From Fischerella sp. JS2 (GTDB taxonomy: Bacteria; Cyanobacteriota; Cyanobacteriia; Cyanobacteriales; Nostocaceae): a stretch of DNA of 64,000 bases. Shown in pieces: positions 26,700 through 34,971 of the stretch. The stretch covers positions 2,418,001-2,482,000 of the forward strand of contig NZ_CP135918.1 in the NCBI RefSeq assembly GCF_032393985.1, read 5' to 3'. The position numbers and the translations under genes are program-made. How positions within the stretch are numbered: position 1 is the stretch's first letter; each line of letters starts with the position of its first letter. Below the pieces are notes generated by a model. It searched no databases, was not told where the DNA came from, and saw only the letters and a program-made list of their open reading frames with translations.

Positions 26700-27650
26700 A
26701 TGGATATCACTCTATTTTTACAACAGTTTTTAAACGGGTTATCTATTGGCAGTGTCTACGCCATTTTTGCTTTAGGATATACCCTGGTTTACTCAATTTT
26801 AGGCATTATTAATTTAGCTCATGGTGCAATTTTTACACTGGGTGCATATTTCACCTATGCACTGGTTGGTGGCAGATTTGGATTTAATGGTTTGCTAGCA
26901 AATGCAGCCTTACCTGTACAATTGCCTTTTGCTTTAGCTTTAATTTTGGGAAGTATCTTAGCGGGATTAGTAGGAGTAATGGTAGAACGCGTTGCCTTTT
27001 TACCCTTGCGCCAAAGGGGTTCCGATCCTCTTTTAACCGTTGTTTCTAGCTTAGGTGTGGCAGTGGTAATTGTCAATTTAATCCAGTATCTAGTTGGTGC
27101 AGAAAGTTACACTTACCCAGCGAATACCTATGGAAATCTACCACCTGCAATTAACTTTGGTACAGAAGCAAACCCTATTCCCATCCGCACTGTGCAGGTG
27201 GTGATTTTTGTAGTTTCAATGGTATTTGTCGCTATCCTGAGTTATTTTATTAGTCGCACAAAATACGGTAAGGCAATGCAGGCGATCGCAGAAGATGCAA
27301 CTACAGCCAGTTTATTAGGAATCAACTGCGATCGCTTTATTATTTTGACATTTTTTATCAGCAGTTTCTTAGCAGGAGTGGCGGGAACTTTAGTTGCCTC
27401 TAGTGTAAGTATAGCCGGGCCTTACTTCGGCATTGGTTTTGGATTGCGGGGTTTAGCGGTAATTGTCTTGGGTGGTTTAGGGAGTATTCCCGGTGCAGTC
27501 TTAGGGGGTTTGGTTATTGGCTTAGTAGAAGCGTTTGTCCCAGCAGAATACTCTGGCTATAAAGATGCTGTTGCCTTTAGCATTTTGTTTATTATGCTCT
27601 TAGTTCGGCCACAGGGTTTGTTGGGACGGCAAGTTATTCAGAAGGTTTAA
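26700..27650 (+). CDS. livH: Branched-chain amino acid ABC importer, permease LivH
   Basis: A 316-residue inner-membrane permease with about eight helices. The start LQQFLNGLSIGSVYAIFALG and the motif INLAHGAIFTLGAYF are characteristic of LivH; the ABC-coupling EAA-like loop is seen around YGKAMQAIAEDATTASLLGI. It pairs with LivM to form the channel for neutral and branched-chain amino acids, corresponding to NatD/NatC-type subunits in Anabaena. A 236-base repeat-rich spacer separates it from the binding-protein gene, and a 591-base one from livM, which is unusual for this operon type. Confidence 0.93.
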   Translation: MDITLFLQQFLNGLSIGSVYAIFALGYTLVYSILGIINLAHGAIFTLGAYFTYALVGGRFGFNGLLANAALPVQLPFALALILGSILAGLVGVMVERVAFLPLRQRGSDPLLTVVSSLGVAVVIVNLIQYLVGAESYTYPANTYGNLPPAINFGTEANPIPIRTVQVVIFVVSMVFVAILSYFISRTKYGKAMQAIAEDATTASLLGINCDRFIILTFFISSFLAGVAGTLVASSVSIAGPYFGIGFGLRGLAVIVLGGLGSIPGAVLGGLVIGLVEAFVPAEYSGYKDAVAFSILFIMLLVRPQGLLGRQVIQKV

Positions 27651-28241
27651 AAGGGATATAGTGGGGTGACAGATCGGATCACCAACGCCTGACACCAATT
27701 ACTGGAGGACTTATACCCAGTAATGAAACTGATCACTGATCACTGTTAAAGAGGATGTATGAAAACAAGTACGAAGAAATCGAACACAGATGTAGACGCG
27801 CTCATAGGCTTAAGGCAGGATACACTCATGGAACACGGATGGACACACAGTTTTTCTATTGGTGGCTAGGTGGGAATTTTTGTTAGCTATTTAGATGTTA
27901 GCCTTTACGATATGTTTTTAAAATCGAACACCGATGCACACAGATGAACACGGATGGATACAGAGAGATTTGGCGTACGTCAATGATCGCACTTTATTTA
28001 GAAGTAGGCGATCGCACCCCCAATGATGAAGTGATTTATCCTGATGATGATTTAATTACCAAAGCTAGTCATGATGGTAAATCTAAAATTTTTGCTCACA
28101 AATATGGAACATCGTATTAAGGGATCGGGGACAAGGAGGATAAGGAGGATAAGGAGGACAAACAAGACAAGGGAGAATTTTTTAACAAGTCTCTTGCCAA
28201 TGACAAATGACCAATGACCAATGACAAATGACTATTGACAA
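27651..28241. repeat. 591-bp repeat-rich spacer inside the importer operon
   Basis: Contains TGATCACTGATCACTG (about 27728), GTAGACGCGCTCATAGGC-TTAAGG (27790-27824), AAATCGAACACCGATGCACA (27921-27967), AAGGAGGATAAGGAGGAC tandem words (28134-28160) and an (ATGAC)-type tandem ending at the livM start. Inside is a 45-codon frame at 27983-28120 (MIALYLEVGDR...KYGTSY) that I do not recognise; it may be a gene remnant. Confidence 0.65.
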
Positions 28242-29192
28242 ATGGCTGATTTTATTGCTACCTATGGTGCTTTAATTGTTTCTATGGTTTTGGGGGCGCT
28301 GCTAGGACTATCGCTGTATTTACCATTAATGGCTGGACAATTGTCTTTAGCTAGTCCTGGATTTTATGCTTTGGGTGGATATATAGCAGCGATTCTTTCC
28401 ACAACAGTTTTTACTTCTAGCGGTAATCTTTTTCCGATTTCATTATTGTTGTTGGAAATGTTAATTGCTGGAGTAGTTTCAGGATTACTGGGGATAGCGG
28501 TAGGAATTCCTGCTTTGCGGTTGCGGGGAATTTATTTAGCGATCGCCACTATTGCTTTTGTAGAAGTTTTGCGGGTTCTTTCCCTTAATTTAGATATTAC
28601 AGGTGGTGCTGTGGGAATTTTTGGTATTCCCCAACCTTTCCAAACACCTATTGAATATTTGTGGATTGCCCTACCATTATTAATCATTAGTATGGTGTTA
28701 ATTTACCGTTTAGAACGTATTCGTGTAGGTAGGGCTTTAACTGCGATTCGTGAAGATGAATTAGCAGCAAGTGCAATGGGAATTAACCCCACCTACTATA
28801 AAGTTTTAGCTTTTACACTTGGGGCAATTTTGGCTGGAGTAGTTGGTGCAATTAGCGCTCATTTTCTCAATACCTGGAATGCCCGCCAAGGTACATTTGA
28901 TGCCAGTATTATTTATTTAACTTTTGTCTTAATTGGTGGTTCGAGAACTTTTTTAGGCGCAGTAGTAGGAGGCATGTTATTTACAGCCCTACCAGAAGTT
29001 TTAAGAAGCATTGCAGATACAGGTGGTTTACCAACTTGGCTAGCGCAATTTTTAAGAGATGGTAGATTAATTATTTTTGGTTTACTAATAGTTCTGGGAA
29101 CCATCTTTTTCCCCCAAGGACTTGTCACCCCAGATATTTTTAAAAGACGTAAATTTGCGAAAATAAGAGATAAGAGCCAAAAGCCAAATTAA
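28242..29192 (+). CDS. livM: Branched-chain amino acid ABC importer, permease LivM
   Basis: A 316-residue permease with about nine helices. LSLASPGFYALGGYIAAIL near the N-terminus and the coupling loop VGRALTAIREDELAASAMGI (about residues 163-182) identify LivM. The start codon lies at the end of a tandem tract of ATGACAA/ATGACCA words (28195-28245), which leaves no Shine-Dalgarno sequence; other ATGs in the tract are out of frame or followed by stops. The downstream ATPase gene begins in the same kind of tract. It works with LivH, LivG, LivF and the lipoprotein upstream. Confidence 0.92.
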   Translation: MADFIATYGALIVSMVLGALLGLSLYLPLMAGQLSLASPGFYALGGYIAAILSTTVFTSSGNLFPISLLLLEMLIAGVVSGLLGIAVGIPALRLRGIYLAIATIAFVEVLRVLSLNLDITGGAVGIFGIPQPFQTPIEYLWIALPLLIISMVLIYRLERIRVGRALTAIREDELAASAMGINPTYYKVLAFTLGAILAGVVGAISAHFLNTWNARQGTFDASIIYLTFVLIGGSRTFLGAVVGGMLFTALPEVLRSIADTGGLPTWLAQFLRDGRLIIFGLLIVLGTIFFPQGLVTPDIFKRRKFAKIRDKSQKPN

Positions 29193-29261
29193 AAGGGAAC
29201 GAGGAACAACTCAACAAATTATTGACTAAAATCTATATTTAGTATAAATGACAAATAACAA

Positions 29262-30032
29262 ATGACCAATGACATTATTTTAGAAGCAAAAGACTTGACT
29301 CGCCGCTTTGGTGGTTTAGTGGCAGTAAATAATGTATCATTTACAGTTAAAAAACATGAAATATTTGGATTAATCGGTCCCAATGGTGCTGGTAAAACGA
29401 CATTGTTTAATTTAATTACAGGCTTAATTCCACCTTCAAGTGGACAATTAACTTATCATCATCAAGAAATTTCTCAATTACGCCCCCACCAAATTGCCGC
29501 TTTAGGTATTGCTCGAACTTTTCAAAATATTCGCTTATTTGGTGAACTTTCAGCACTGGAAAATGTAATTATTGCCCGACATTTGCATATTCACAGCAAT
29601 ATACTTACAGGTGTAATAGGAGTACCACCAGCATCTACAGAAGAACGTAAAAGTAAGCAGAAAGCTTTAGAATTACTAGAACTAGTGGGTTTGCAACATC
29701 GTGCAGAAGAAAAAGCTAAAAATTTTGCCTATGGTGATCAGCGTCGGCTAGAAATTGCTCGTGCTTTAGCCCTAGAACCACAAATTTTGCTCCTTGACGA
29801 ACCCGCCGCCGGCATGAACCCCAGTGAGAAGCAACAACTGAGTGAGTTTATTCGCAATCTATGCGATCGCTTTGATTTGACAATTATTTTAATTGAACAC
29901 CACGTACCCTTAGTCATGGGGTTGTGCGATCGCATTGCTGTTTTAGATTTTGGTCAATTAATTGCTTTAGGAGAACCAACTGTGGTTAAAAATAATCCAG
30001 CAGTAATAGAAGCGTATTTAGGAAATGATTAA
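29262..30032 (+). CDS. livG: Branched-chain amino acid ABC importer, ATPase LivG
   Basis: A 256-residue cytoplasmic ATPase. Walker A is GPNGAGKTT, the signature is the LivG-type variant FAYGDQRRLEIARALA, and Walker B is ILLLDEPAAGMNP, followed by the switch His in LIEHHVPLVM. PAAGMNP is diagnostic of LivG. It starts 69 bases after livM within an ATGACAAATAACAAATGACC tract that supplies the initiation codon. It forms the motor with LivF. Confidence 0.94.
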   Translation: MTNDIILEAKDLTRRFGGLVAVNNVSFTVKKHEIFGLIGPNGAGKTTLFNLITGLIPPSSGQLTYHHQEISQLRPHQIAALGIARTFQNIRLFGELSALENVIIARHLHIHSNILTGVIGVPPASTEERKSKQKALELLELVGLQHRAEEKAKNFAYGDQRRLEIARALALEPQILLLDEPAAGMNPSEKQQLSEFIRNLCDRFDLTIILIEHHVPLVMGLCDRIAVLDFGQLIALGEPTVVKNNPAVIEAYLGND

Positions 30033-30130
30033 TTTATATGATCTTTGTGTCTTGGTGTCTTTGTGTTTTATTCAAATTCTTTATTAATCACTAATATTTA
30101 AGTTCGCATGATTACTAATAATTTCCGTCT

Positions 30131-30190
30131 AACCTCACCCCTAGCCCCTCTCCTTATTAAGGAGAGGGGTGCCGAAGGCGGGGTGAGGTT
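30131..30190. repeat. Inverted repeat CCTCACCCCTAGCCCCTCTCC
   Basis: AACCTCACCCC...CCCCTCTCCTTA and TAAGGAGAGGGG...GGGGTGAGGTT form a 60-base near-perfect fold-back between livG and livF. This type of element is widespread in cyanobacterial spacers. It has no T tract. Confidence 0.75.
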
Positions 30191-30273
30191 CTTGATTATA
30201 AGTGATTAACCGAACTCAATATCAGAAACTAAGAAAACATCCTGAATCTTTAATCAACCACAGATACACACCG

Positions 30274-31005
30274 ATGAACACAGAGAATCAGAAAAGCTAC
30301 CCAGTTCTGGAAATAAAAAACCTATATATTAATTATGGTGGTATTCAAGCACTGCAAAATATTAATTTAGTTGTCAATAATGGTGAAGTAGTCACTCTCA
30401 TAGGTGCTAACGGTGCAGGCAAAACTACTACTCTTCGGGCTATATCTAAAATTATCAGTCCTAAAAGTGGTGAAATTATTTATAGTGGCCGCAATATAAC
30501 CCGTCGCCAATCTCATGAAGTTGTACAATTGGGTATTGCCCATTGTCCAGAAGGACGTAGAGTATTAACGAGACAAACTGTTTACGATAATTTGCTTTTA
30601 GGTGCGTATATTCGTTCTCAGCAAGCAGAGATAAAAAACGATATTCAGCATCAATTTGGACTATTTCCACGTTTAGCACAAAGACGCAATCAACTAGCAG
30701 GAACCCTTAGTGGCGGTGAACAACAAATGTTAGCGATCGCCCGTGCTTTGATGAGTAGACCAAAACTTTTATTATTAGATGAACCAAGTTTAGGTTTAGC
30801 ACCGACAATAGTTAGGGAAATATTTAGTATTATTGATAATTTACGTGCCACAGGCGTGACTATTTTATTAGTTGAACAAAATGCCAATTTAGCATTACAG
30901 ATTGCAGATCGGGGATATGTTTTAGAAGCTGGTTGTATTACTCTTACAGGTGCAGCTACCCAATTAATTACTGATGAGCGAGTCAAAAAAGCTTATTTGG
31001 GATAG
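30274..31005 (+). CDS. livF: Branched-chain amino acid ABC importer, ATPase LivF
   Basis: A 243-residue ATPase. Walker A is GANGAGKTT, the signature LSGGEQQMLAIARALM and Walker B LLLLDEPSLGLAP, with the LivF-type EGRRVLTRQTVYDNLLLGAY region (cited within limit: EGRRVLTRQTVYDNL). ATG 30274 gives the normal N-terminus; the longer frame from GTG 30202 would begin in non-homologous sequence. The ATG itself lies inside a CACAGATACACACCGATGAA copy of the interspersed repeat, so the repeat replaces the usual ribosome site. Last gene of the importer locus. Confidence 0.92.
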   Translation: MNTENQKSYPVLEIKNLYINYGGIQALQNINLVVNNGEVVTLIGANGAGKTTTLRAISKIISPKSGEIIYSGRNITRRQSHEVVQLGIAHCPEGRRVLTRQTVYDNLLLGAYIRSQQAEIKNDIQHQFGLFPRLAQRRNQLAGTLSGGEQQMLAIARALMSRPKLLLLDEPSLGLAPTIVREIFSIIDNLRATGVTILLVEQNANLALQIADRGYVLEAGCITLTGAATQLITDERVKKAYLG

Positions 31006-31038
31006 TTTAATAACTAAAGATTTGGGAAACTAAGACAT

Positions 31039-31548
31039 ATGGTACAGCTAACAACGAAAACCCTAACTTTGGAAGAGTTTCTCAAGTTACCAGAAACTAA
31101 ACCAGCTAGTGAATATATTAATGGACAAATAATTCAAAAACCAATGCCACAAGGAAAGCATAGTATTCTTCAAGGTGAATTAGTTAGTTCTATGAATGCC
31201 GTAGTCAAGCCAAAGAAAATTGCTCTTGCTTTTCCAGAGTTGCGATGTACATTTGGTGGACGTTCAATTGTTTCAGATGTAGCAGTTTTTGCTTGGGAGC
31301 GAATTCCAAAAGATGAAAATGGAGATGTAGCGAATGTTTTTCAAGCAGCTCTAGACTGGACTATCGAAATTTTATCACCAGACCAAAGTCCGACAAAAGT
31401 GATTGGTAATATTTTACATTGTCTCAAACAGGGCTGTCGCATGGGTTGGTTGATCGATCCAGATGAGCGATCGCTTTTGATTTACCCACTAGGACAACAA
31501 CCAGAAATTTTCCAAGAAGAACAAGAAATATTACCAGTTCCTGATTGA
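31039..31548 (+). CDS. Uma2-family PD-(D/E)XK nuclease, C-terminus cut by a TGA
   Basis: A 169-residue protein of the Uma2 (DUF820) family of Rpn/PD-(D/E)XK nucleases, highly expanded in cyanobacteria and of unclear role. The restriction-like core shows SDVAVFAWERIP for the acidic ligand and TIEILSPDQSPTK for the E...K part. The normal ending LPVPDxxGxLxLTVxxxFGWLK is present in the DNA but a TGA at 31546-31548 interrupts it; the same frame goes on for 17 codons (FGNLQLTVNLLFGWLKL) to TAG 31600-31602. The catalytic core is complete, so the shortened protein may still work. No ribosome site is evident. Confidence 0.8.
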   Translation: MVQLTTKTLTLEEFLKLPETKPASEYINGQIIQKPMPQGKHSILQGELVSSMNAVVKPKKIALAFPELRCTFGGRSIVSDVAVFAWERIPKDENGDVANVFQAALDWTIEILSPDQSPTKVIGNILHCLKQGCRMGWLIDPDERSLLIYPLGQQPEIFQEEQEILPVPD

Positions 31549-31654
31549 TTTGGGAACTTGCAATTAACTGTAAACCTATTGTTTGGATGGTTAAAGCTCT
31601 AGATTAATTTAGATAAAGAACGTGGATGTTCAAAGTAGGATGCGATCACTGGAA

Positions 31655-31693
31655 TGAAAAACAAAATCAAGGACACCCATTATGGGTGTCCTT
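31655..31693 (-). terminator. Terminator of the EF-G paralogue
   Basis: AAGGACACCCA and TGGGTGTCCTT form an 11-bp perfect stem around three bases (31669-31693). On the minus strand it is followed by GATTTTGTTTTTC. It lies 27 bases past the stop codon. Confidence 0.65.
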
Positions 31694-31719
31694 AAATTTA
31701 TCAGTCTGAAAAACCTAAA

Positions 31720-33765
31720 CTATTTATTGTTACCATTACCTCCATTACCACCGTTAGTAGTCAGAATCCGTTCAGCCAGTTTATCGGGAACTTCTTGGAG
31801 ATGGTCAAATTCCCAGTGGAAAGAACCAACCCCGAGAGTTTGCGATCGCAACTCTACAATAAAGTTATGCATCTCGGCTTGGGGCAAGTAAGCTGTAATA
31901 CTATCCCAACCTTGCCAATCATGAATGGCTTCGTAACCTAAAATCTGCCCCCGTCTACCAGTCACTAGTTGCATGACTTTGGAGGTGAATTCGCTGGGAG
32001 TTGTAACTTGCACCCGCAAAATTGGTTCTAGGAGGGTGGGTTGACACTGGGAGATTCCGGTTTGCATTGCTACACGGGCAGCTTGCTTAAATGCTTGTTC
32101 GGAACTATCGACGGTGTGGTAGGAACCGTTAGTTAAAGTTACCGCCACATCTACAACTGGGAAACCCAAGGGCCCGTGTGCTAAAAATTCCCGTACACCC
32201 ATTTCTACACCGGGAATATACTGTTTGGGAACCACGCCACCAACAATGGTTTCCTTGAAGTTAAAACCTTCACCTCGTCCTAAGGGTTGGATGTCGAGAT
32301 AAACATCGCCAAACTGACCGTGACCACCACTTTGGTGCTTGTAGCGCCCGTGAACTGATGAAGCTGGTTTGCGGATAGTTTCTTTGTAAGGTATTTGTGG
32401 CAAGTGGGTTGTCATCGGCAAATTATACTTGCGACGCAGGCGGTCTAGTGCCACTTGTAAATGAATTTCGCCTTGACCCCAAAGGATAACTTCGTGGGTG
32501 TCACCGTGTTGTTCCCAAGCAAGAGAAGGGTCTTCTTCTAACAATTTGGTGATCGCACCACTTAGCTTTACTTCATCGTTGCGCTTTTCGGGAATAATGG
32601 CGAGGGCATAAACTGGTTCTAGTTGTTCAGTTTTGGGTAATTCCTTAACAGTATTGTTGGAAATTGTATCTCCTGTCTTGATACCCTCCATCCGGCTTAA
32701 AGCGACAATTTCTCCAGCCCCAACTTGATTGACTTGTTGTAGCTGTTGTCCCATCAGACGATAAATACCACCAGCGCGGACACCGTTGAGGACTATACCA
32801 TCGGTTAATTTACCTTGCCAAACCCGCACTAGGGAAAGTTTTCCGCCTTGAGGAGTGTAATAGGTCTTTAACACTTGGGCTATGGTAGCGCCGTCTTTTT
32901 GTTTACTTAAGCGGCGTTCGGCTGTAGTTTCGGGTTCAGGTGCTTCTCGCACTAAGGCTTCTAGTAGGGGTCGAACTCCATAATCTTGTTCAGCAACACC
33001 AAAAAATACTGGTACTACTAAATCCGCCCCTAATTCCATTTTTAAATCTTTGAGGATTTCCTCTTGGGGCGGTTCAATGTCTTCTAAAAGTTCTTCTAGT
33101 AAGTGGTCGTCAAAATTTGCTAAAGCTTCGAGCATTTCTGCCCGTGCAATGTGTTCTTCTTCTTTTAGTTCTTCAGGAAATGGAACTGGGTCAGCAGGCG
33201 CGCCGGAATGGTAATGGTACGCTTGTTCAGTAACCAAGTCAATAAAACCGATGAGTTGTTCCCCTCCCAGAATTGGGTATTGGTGCGCGACAAGGGGACG
33301 ACTAGAAACGGCTTTAAGGGCGTGTAATGTTTCCAAAACGTGGATATTCGCCCGATCCATTTTGTTGACAAAGACTAGGTGGGGAATTTCCCAGTCATCC
33401 AGGAATTTAAATAGAGGAGCAAGGGTGAGGACGCGATCATTGATGGGTTCGCAAACTACAATTGCCGCATCAACTCCAATTAGGGCGTTGTAAGTTTCTT
33501 GAGCAAATTCTACACTGCCAGGGCAGTCAATAAAGGTGAAGCGAGTGTCATTATATTCAGTGCTAGCACTGCTGACTTCTACGCTCATTTGGCGATCGCG
33601 TGCTTCTTGAGAGCTATCGCCGACTGTGTTACCATCCTTAACGCTGCCTTTGCGAGAAATAGCACCTGTTACAAATAACAAGCTTTCTAGTAAAGTTGTT
33701 TTCCCACTCAAATAAGGGCCGACAATTGCTACATTTCGCGAACCCGATTTCACTTTTTCGTTCAT
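31720..33765 (-). CDS. Elongation factor G-like translational GTPase
   Basis: A 681-residue GTPase of the EF-G family. G motifs: GPYLSGKTT (G1, residues 16-24), DCPGSVEF (G3), FVNKMDRA (G4). EF-G domains II to V follow, with the domain IV region near GRYKHQSGGHGQFGDVYLD (about 470-490) and a domain V near the C-terminus. The G1 loop and overall divergence mark it as the EF-G-like paralogue present in many cyanobacteria beside the housekeeping fusA; no ribosomal protein or tufA genes are adjacent. It may act in ribosome function under stress, but this is inference. Ends with a Gly/Asn-rich tail. Confidence 0.88.
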   Translation of the reverse strand: MNEKVKSGSRNVAIVGPYLSGKTTLLESLLFVTGAISRKGSVKDGNTVGDSSQEARDRQMSVEVSSASTEYNDTRFTFIDCPGSVEFAQETYNALIGVDAAIVVCEPINDRVLTLAPLFKFLDDWEIPHLVFVNKMDRANIHVLETLHALKAVSSRPLVAHQYPILGGEQLIGFIDLVTEQAYHYHSGAPADPVPFPEELKEEEHIARAEMLEALANFDDHLLEELLEDIEPPQEEILKDLKMELGADLVVPVFFGVAEQDYGVRPLLEALVREAPEPETTAERRLSKQKDGATIAQVLKTYYTPQGGKLSLVRVWQGKLTDGIVLNGVRAGGIYRLMGQQLQQVNQVGAGEIVALSRMEGIKTGDTISNNTVKELPKTEQLEPVYALAIIPEKRNDEVKLSGAITKLLEEDPSLAWEQHGDTHEVILWGQGEIHLQVALDRLRRKYNLPMTTHLPQIPYKETIRKPASSVHGRYKHQSGGHGQFGDVYLDIQPLGRGEGFNFKETIVGGVVPKQYIPGVEMGVREFLAHGPLGFPVVDVAVTLTNGSYHTVDSSEQAFKQAARVAMQTGISQCQPTLLEPILRVQVTTPSEFTSKVMQLVTGRRGQILGYEAIHDWQGWDSITAYLPQAEMHNFIVELRSQTLGVGSFHWEFDHLQEVPDKLAERILTTNGGNGGNGNNK

Positions 33766-34045
33766 AAAAACTCCTTTGCGGTCTTATGTCCATAACCGCC
33801 TTATAGTTGAGTTATGAAGAGTTCAAAACCGTTATTTAGGAAATTATCTCGCCTTTAAATTGACATTAACTCGCCTTTAACCAACCGGCAAACAATCGTA
33901 TTTTGTTGTAAGATTTTGGTCACTAAAAATTAAAATCTACAAATTTAGTTATATAAAATTAAAGTTTAGTAAAAAGATTGCAAAATTAACCAAATATTTG
34001 TTAATAAAACGTAACTAAATAACAGTTACGAGATAGTTAAAGTAT
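33766..34045. other. Divergent spacer
   Basis: Contains a direct repeat AACTCGCCTTTAA / ATCTCGCCTTTAA (about 33846 and 33870) upstream of the EF-G paralogue, then A/T-rich sequence before the TPR gene. No other feature. Confidence 0.4.
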
Positions 34046-34954
34046 ATGCCAGTTAAACTCTATAAATATCGCCTCCAGACATGGGCGAGTTTCATATTTA
34101 TAAGTGGAATCATTCTCTTGCCTTCCCCAAGTCTTCCTTTTCCTCCCTCTTTGTTAGCGCAGAATGCTCCTAGCAACGCCACAGACTATTTAAATCAGGG
34201 ATTACAGGCTGTGCAGACAGGGAGAATCCAAGATGCGATCGCTTCTTTTCGCCAAGCTGCCCAATTAGATCCCAGCCTCGCACCAGCACATTACAATTTA
34301 GGTTTAGCACTGCGGCAAGCTGGACAATTACAACCTGCTGCGGATGCATTTTATCGAGCCACCCAAGCCGATCCCCAGTTTGCTTTAGCTTATGCGAATT
34401 TGGGCGGCGCGTTGTTAGAAGGCAATAATTTACAGCAGGCAAATGATTATTTACAAAAAGCAATAGAACTTGATCCCAAATTGGGTGTGGCTCATTACAA
34501 TTTAGGATTAGTGAGAGAACAGCAGCAAAATTGGGATAAGGCGATCGCATCCTTTAAAAAAGCGATGGAATACAGCAAAAATGCACCAGAACCAGCCTAT
34601 CATCTAGGCATATGCTATCTGCAACAAAACAAACTCGATAAAGCCACAGATGCCTTTCGCAAAGCAATACAAATCAATCCCAAGTATCCAGAAGCTTATT
34701 ATAGTCTTGGTTCAGTTTTATATGGTCAAGGCAAAGCAAAAGATGCCCTAGAAGCCTTTAGAAAATCTGCTGAAGCTAACTCTAATTATCCCAATGCTTA
34801 TTACGGTGCAGGATTAGCTTTTATCCAATTGCAGCAATACGCAGATGCAGTACAAGTATTACAATTTGCTAGAGATTTGTACAAAGCTCAGAATAATCCT
34901 GAATGGGCAAACAAAGCCGAGCAATTGTTGCAACAAGCACAAAGAATGAATTAG
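34046..34954 (+). CDS. TPR-repeat protein with signal peptide
   Basis: A 302-residue protein. Residues 12-40 are hydrophobic and end at LLAQN, consistent with a cleaved signal peptide, so it is probably periplasmic or membrane-attached. From residue about 48 it consists of seven consecutive TPR units (for example AIASFRQAAQLDPSLAPAHY, AHYNLGLVREQQQNWDKAIA), a scaffold for protein interaction. It stops 17 bases before the glycerol kinase start on the same strand, so they may share a transcript, though no functional link is obvious. Confidence 0.9.
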   Translation: MPVKLYKYRLQTWASFIFISGIILLPSPSLPFPPSLLAQNAPSNATDYLNQGLQAVQTGRIQDAIASFRQAAQLDPSLAPAHYNLGLALRQAGQLQPAADAFYRATQADPQFALAYANLGGALLEGNNLQQANDYLQKAIELDPKLGVAHYNLGLVREQQQNWDKAIASFKKAMEYSKNAPEPAYHLGICYLQQNKLDKATDAFRKAIQINPKYPEAYYSLGSVLYGQGKAKDALEAFRKSAEANSNYPNAYYGAGLAFIQLQQYADAVQVLQFARDLYKAQNNPEWANKAEQLLQQAQRMN

Positions 34955-34971
34955 GTAGCGGGAGCCTCAAC

